Assembly (NCBI GenBank): GCA_023253615.1
Contig: JALRFZ010000357.1
Coordinates: forward strand, 1 to 6,626
Length of the DNA stretch: 6,626 nucleotides
Origin: Verrucomicrobiales bacterium
GTDB taxonomy: Bacteria; Verrucomicrobiota; Verrucomicrobiia; Verrucomicrobiales; DEV007
Direction: 5' to 3'
Shown: positions 6,025-6,626 of the stretch, piece after piece
Position numbering within the stretch: the stretch's first letter is position 1
Layout: every line of letters starts with the position of its first letter
Program-made: the position numbers and the translations under genes
The notes under the pieces: generated by a model
Seen by the model: only the letters and a program-made list of their open reading frames with translations
Told to the model about the DNA's origin: nothing
The model's database searches: none

Positions 6025-6037
6025 ACTGAAAAGGTAT
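6023..6037. promoter_or_regulatory. Candidate LysR-type binding site (T-N11-A dyad) overlapping the lysR start
   Basis: ATAC (6023-6026), seven bases and GTAT (6034-6037) form a dyad containing the LTTR signature T-N11-A (T6024, A6036). A further GTAT lies at 6056-6059, 22 bases (about two helical turns) beyond. The dyad overlaps the lysR start codon and the candidate ilvD -35, where binding could affect both genes. It is short, so a chance match is possible. Confidence 0.35.
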
Positions 6038-6054
6038 CACAGAGCCTTTAAAAT
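6026..6054 (+). promoter_or_regulatory. Candidate ilvD promoter
   Basis: CTGAAA (6026-6031) lies 17 bases before TAAAAT (6049-6054), matching the sigma-70 consensus at 4/6 and 5/6. Transcription would start near 6061, giving a leader of about 67 bases. The -35 sits inside the candidate LysR dyad, suiting an LTTR-controlled gene. Confidence 0.4.
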
Positions 6055-6127
6055 AGTATTTCCATCAATCGCAAAAATCCGTCATTCTACGACAAGCCAG
6101 CATCACCCATCTTCACCCTACCCTGTC

Positions 6128-6477
6128 ATGTCCAAGACCCCACCCTCTTCGAAGCCCGCCAAGAAAGCCGCCAAACCCGCGCATCGCCAGTTTTCCGGAC
6201 CGATGCTCGATGGCCCCGATCGCGCCCCGAGCCGTGCGATGCTGCATCCCGTCGGCTTTTCCAACGACGACTTCAAGAAATCCATCGTCGGCATCGCCTC
6301 GACCTGGAGCATGGTGACGCCCTGCAACATGCACATCGACGGGCTCGCCAAGCAGTCGGTGAACGGCGTCAACGCCGCCGGCGGCAAGGCGATCGAGTTC
6401 AACACGATCACGATCTCCGACGGCATCTCCATGGGCACGGAGGGGATGAAATACTCCCTCGTGAGCCGCGAGGTCAT
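6128..6477 (+). CDS. ilvD: Dihydroxy-acid dehydratase, N-terminal part only
   Basis: IlvD dehydrates 2,3-dihydroxyisovalerate and 2,3-dihydroxy-3-methylvalerate to the 2-oxo acids in valine, isoleucine and leucine synthesis, using an iron-sulphur cluster and Mg2+. About 117 of the usual ~560-600 residues are present. Matching stretches are [33 protein letters not shown] (Cys66 is the first cluster ligand), [16 protein letters not shown] and SREVI. The family continues ADSIE..., but after the ATA at 6476-6478 the sequence departs completely, so the gene is broken at a junction; the reading frame stays open to the window end by chance. A Lys/Ala/Pro-rich tail (residues 1-20) precedes the conserved start. 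ATG 6128 lacks a Shine-Dalgarno. The gene is divergent from lysR. Confidence 0.9.
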
Positions 6478-6478
6478 A

Positions 6479-6626
6479 TGCCGAGCTCACCTGCCCGTCC
6501 GCCGGAAGCCCGCTGGGATTCATGGCGACCGTGTCGTAGGCCTGCAGGCGCTGGGCCTCCTCGTTCATCTGCGCCACGGTGAGCTCGACTCCGCCGTTGG
6601 CCTCGGCGAGGGCCGACGCGCAGTCG
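6479..6626 (-). CDS. Unidentified protein fragment beyond the right-hand junction
   Basis: After the ilvD homology ends, the plus strand reads as an Arg-rich shadow. The minus strand offers a better-balanced open frame entering from the window edge: [20 protein letters not shown], then [19 protein letters not shown] and [11 protein letters not shown]. It has about 49 residues, is open at both ends and reads like a soluble, partly helical protein. I do not recognise the family. The strand choice rests on amino-acid composition alone, so this is a weak call. Confidence 0.35.

Noticed and set aside
5194..6051. 285-codon plus-strand open frame opposite lysR
   Set aside because: The minus frame is an unmistakable LysR protein; this frame is Arg/Gly/Gln-rich shadow.

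Overview
The window looks like GC-rich chromosomal DNA from a free-living bacterium. The MarR regulator, the DUF2017-like protein beside cytidine deaminase, the secreted CE7-type esterase, the PhyH oxygenase and the decamer intergenic repeats together suggest a member of the PVC group, probably Verrucomicrobiota. That assignment is a judgement from protein style and context, not from a phylogenetic marker.

Layout from left to right. Bases 3 to about 143 encode a piece of a type I polyketide synthase acyltransferase domain. It runs in frame into the C-terminal two thirds of pyridoxamine 5'-phosphate oxidase (pdxH, to 557). A 370-base gap follows, holding an inverted array of 10-bp repeats (661-760) and a minus-strand intrinsic terminator (791-827). 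Next come a MarR-family regulator on the minus strand (928-1386) and a 355-base AT-rich region. Then a DUF2017-like gene (1742-2332) and cytidine deaminase (2354-2860) form a short plus-strand pair. A PhyH-family iron oxygenase (minus, about 2883-3704) is convergent with cdd and divergent from a secreted acetylxylan-esterase-like hydrolase (3811-5121). A LysR regulator (minus, 5146-6024) is divergent from the start of ilvD (6128 to about 6477). The last ~150 bases no longer read as IlvD and probably belong to another gene on the minus strand.

The middle (about 150-6475) is a coherent, mostly ordinary housekeeping and catabolic segment: B6 metabolism, pyrimidine salvage, branched-chain amino acid synthesis, a secreted carbohydrate esterase and two local regulators. 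Only the 1742/2354 pair looks like an operon; the other genes are single units. The LysR/ilvD pair is the likeliest regulator-target relation.

Both ends carry abrupt within-gene switches of homology. The simplest reading is chimeric contig ends (assembly or amplification artefact), although genuine rearrangements cannot be excluded from sequence alone. I see no defence system, mobile element, CRISPR array, tRNA or rRNA, and no convincing new multi-gene system. The most interesting non-coding signals are the symmetric decamer array at 661-760, the AT-rich MarR upstream region and the LysR/ilvD intergenic region.
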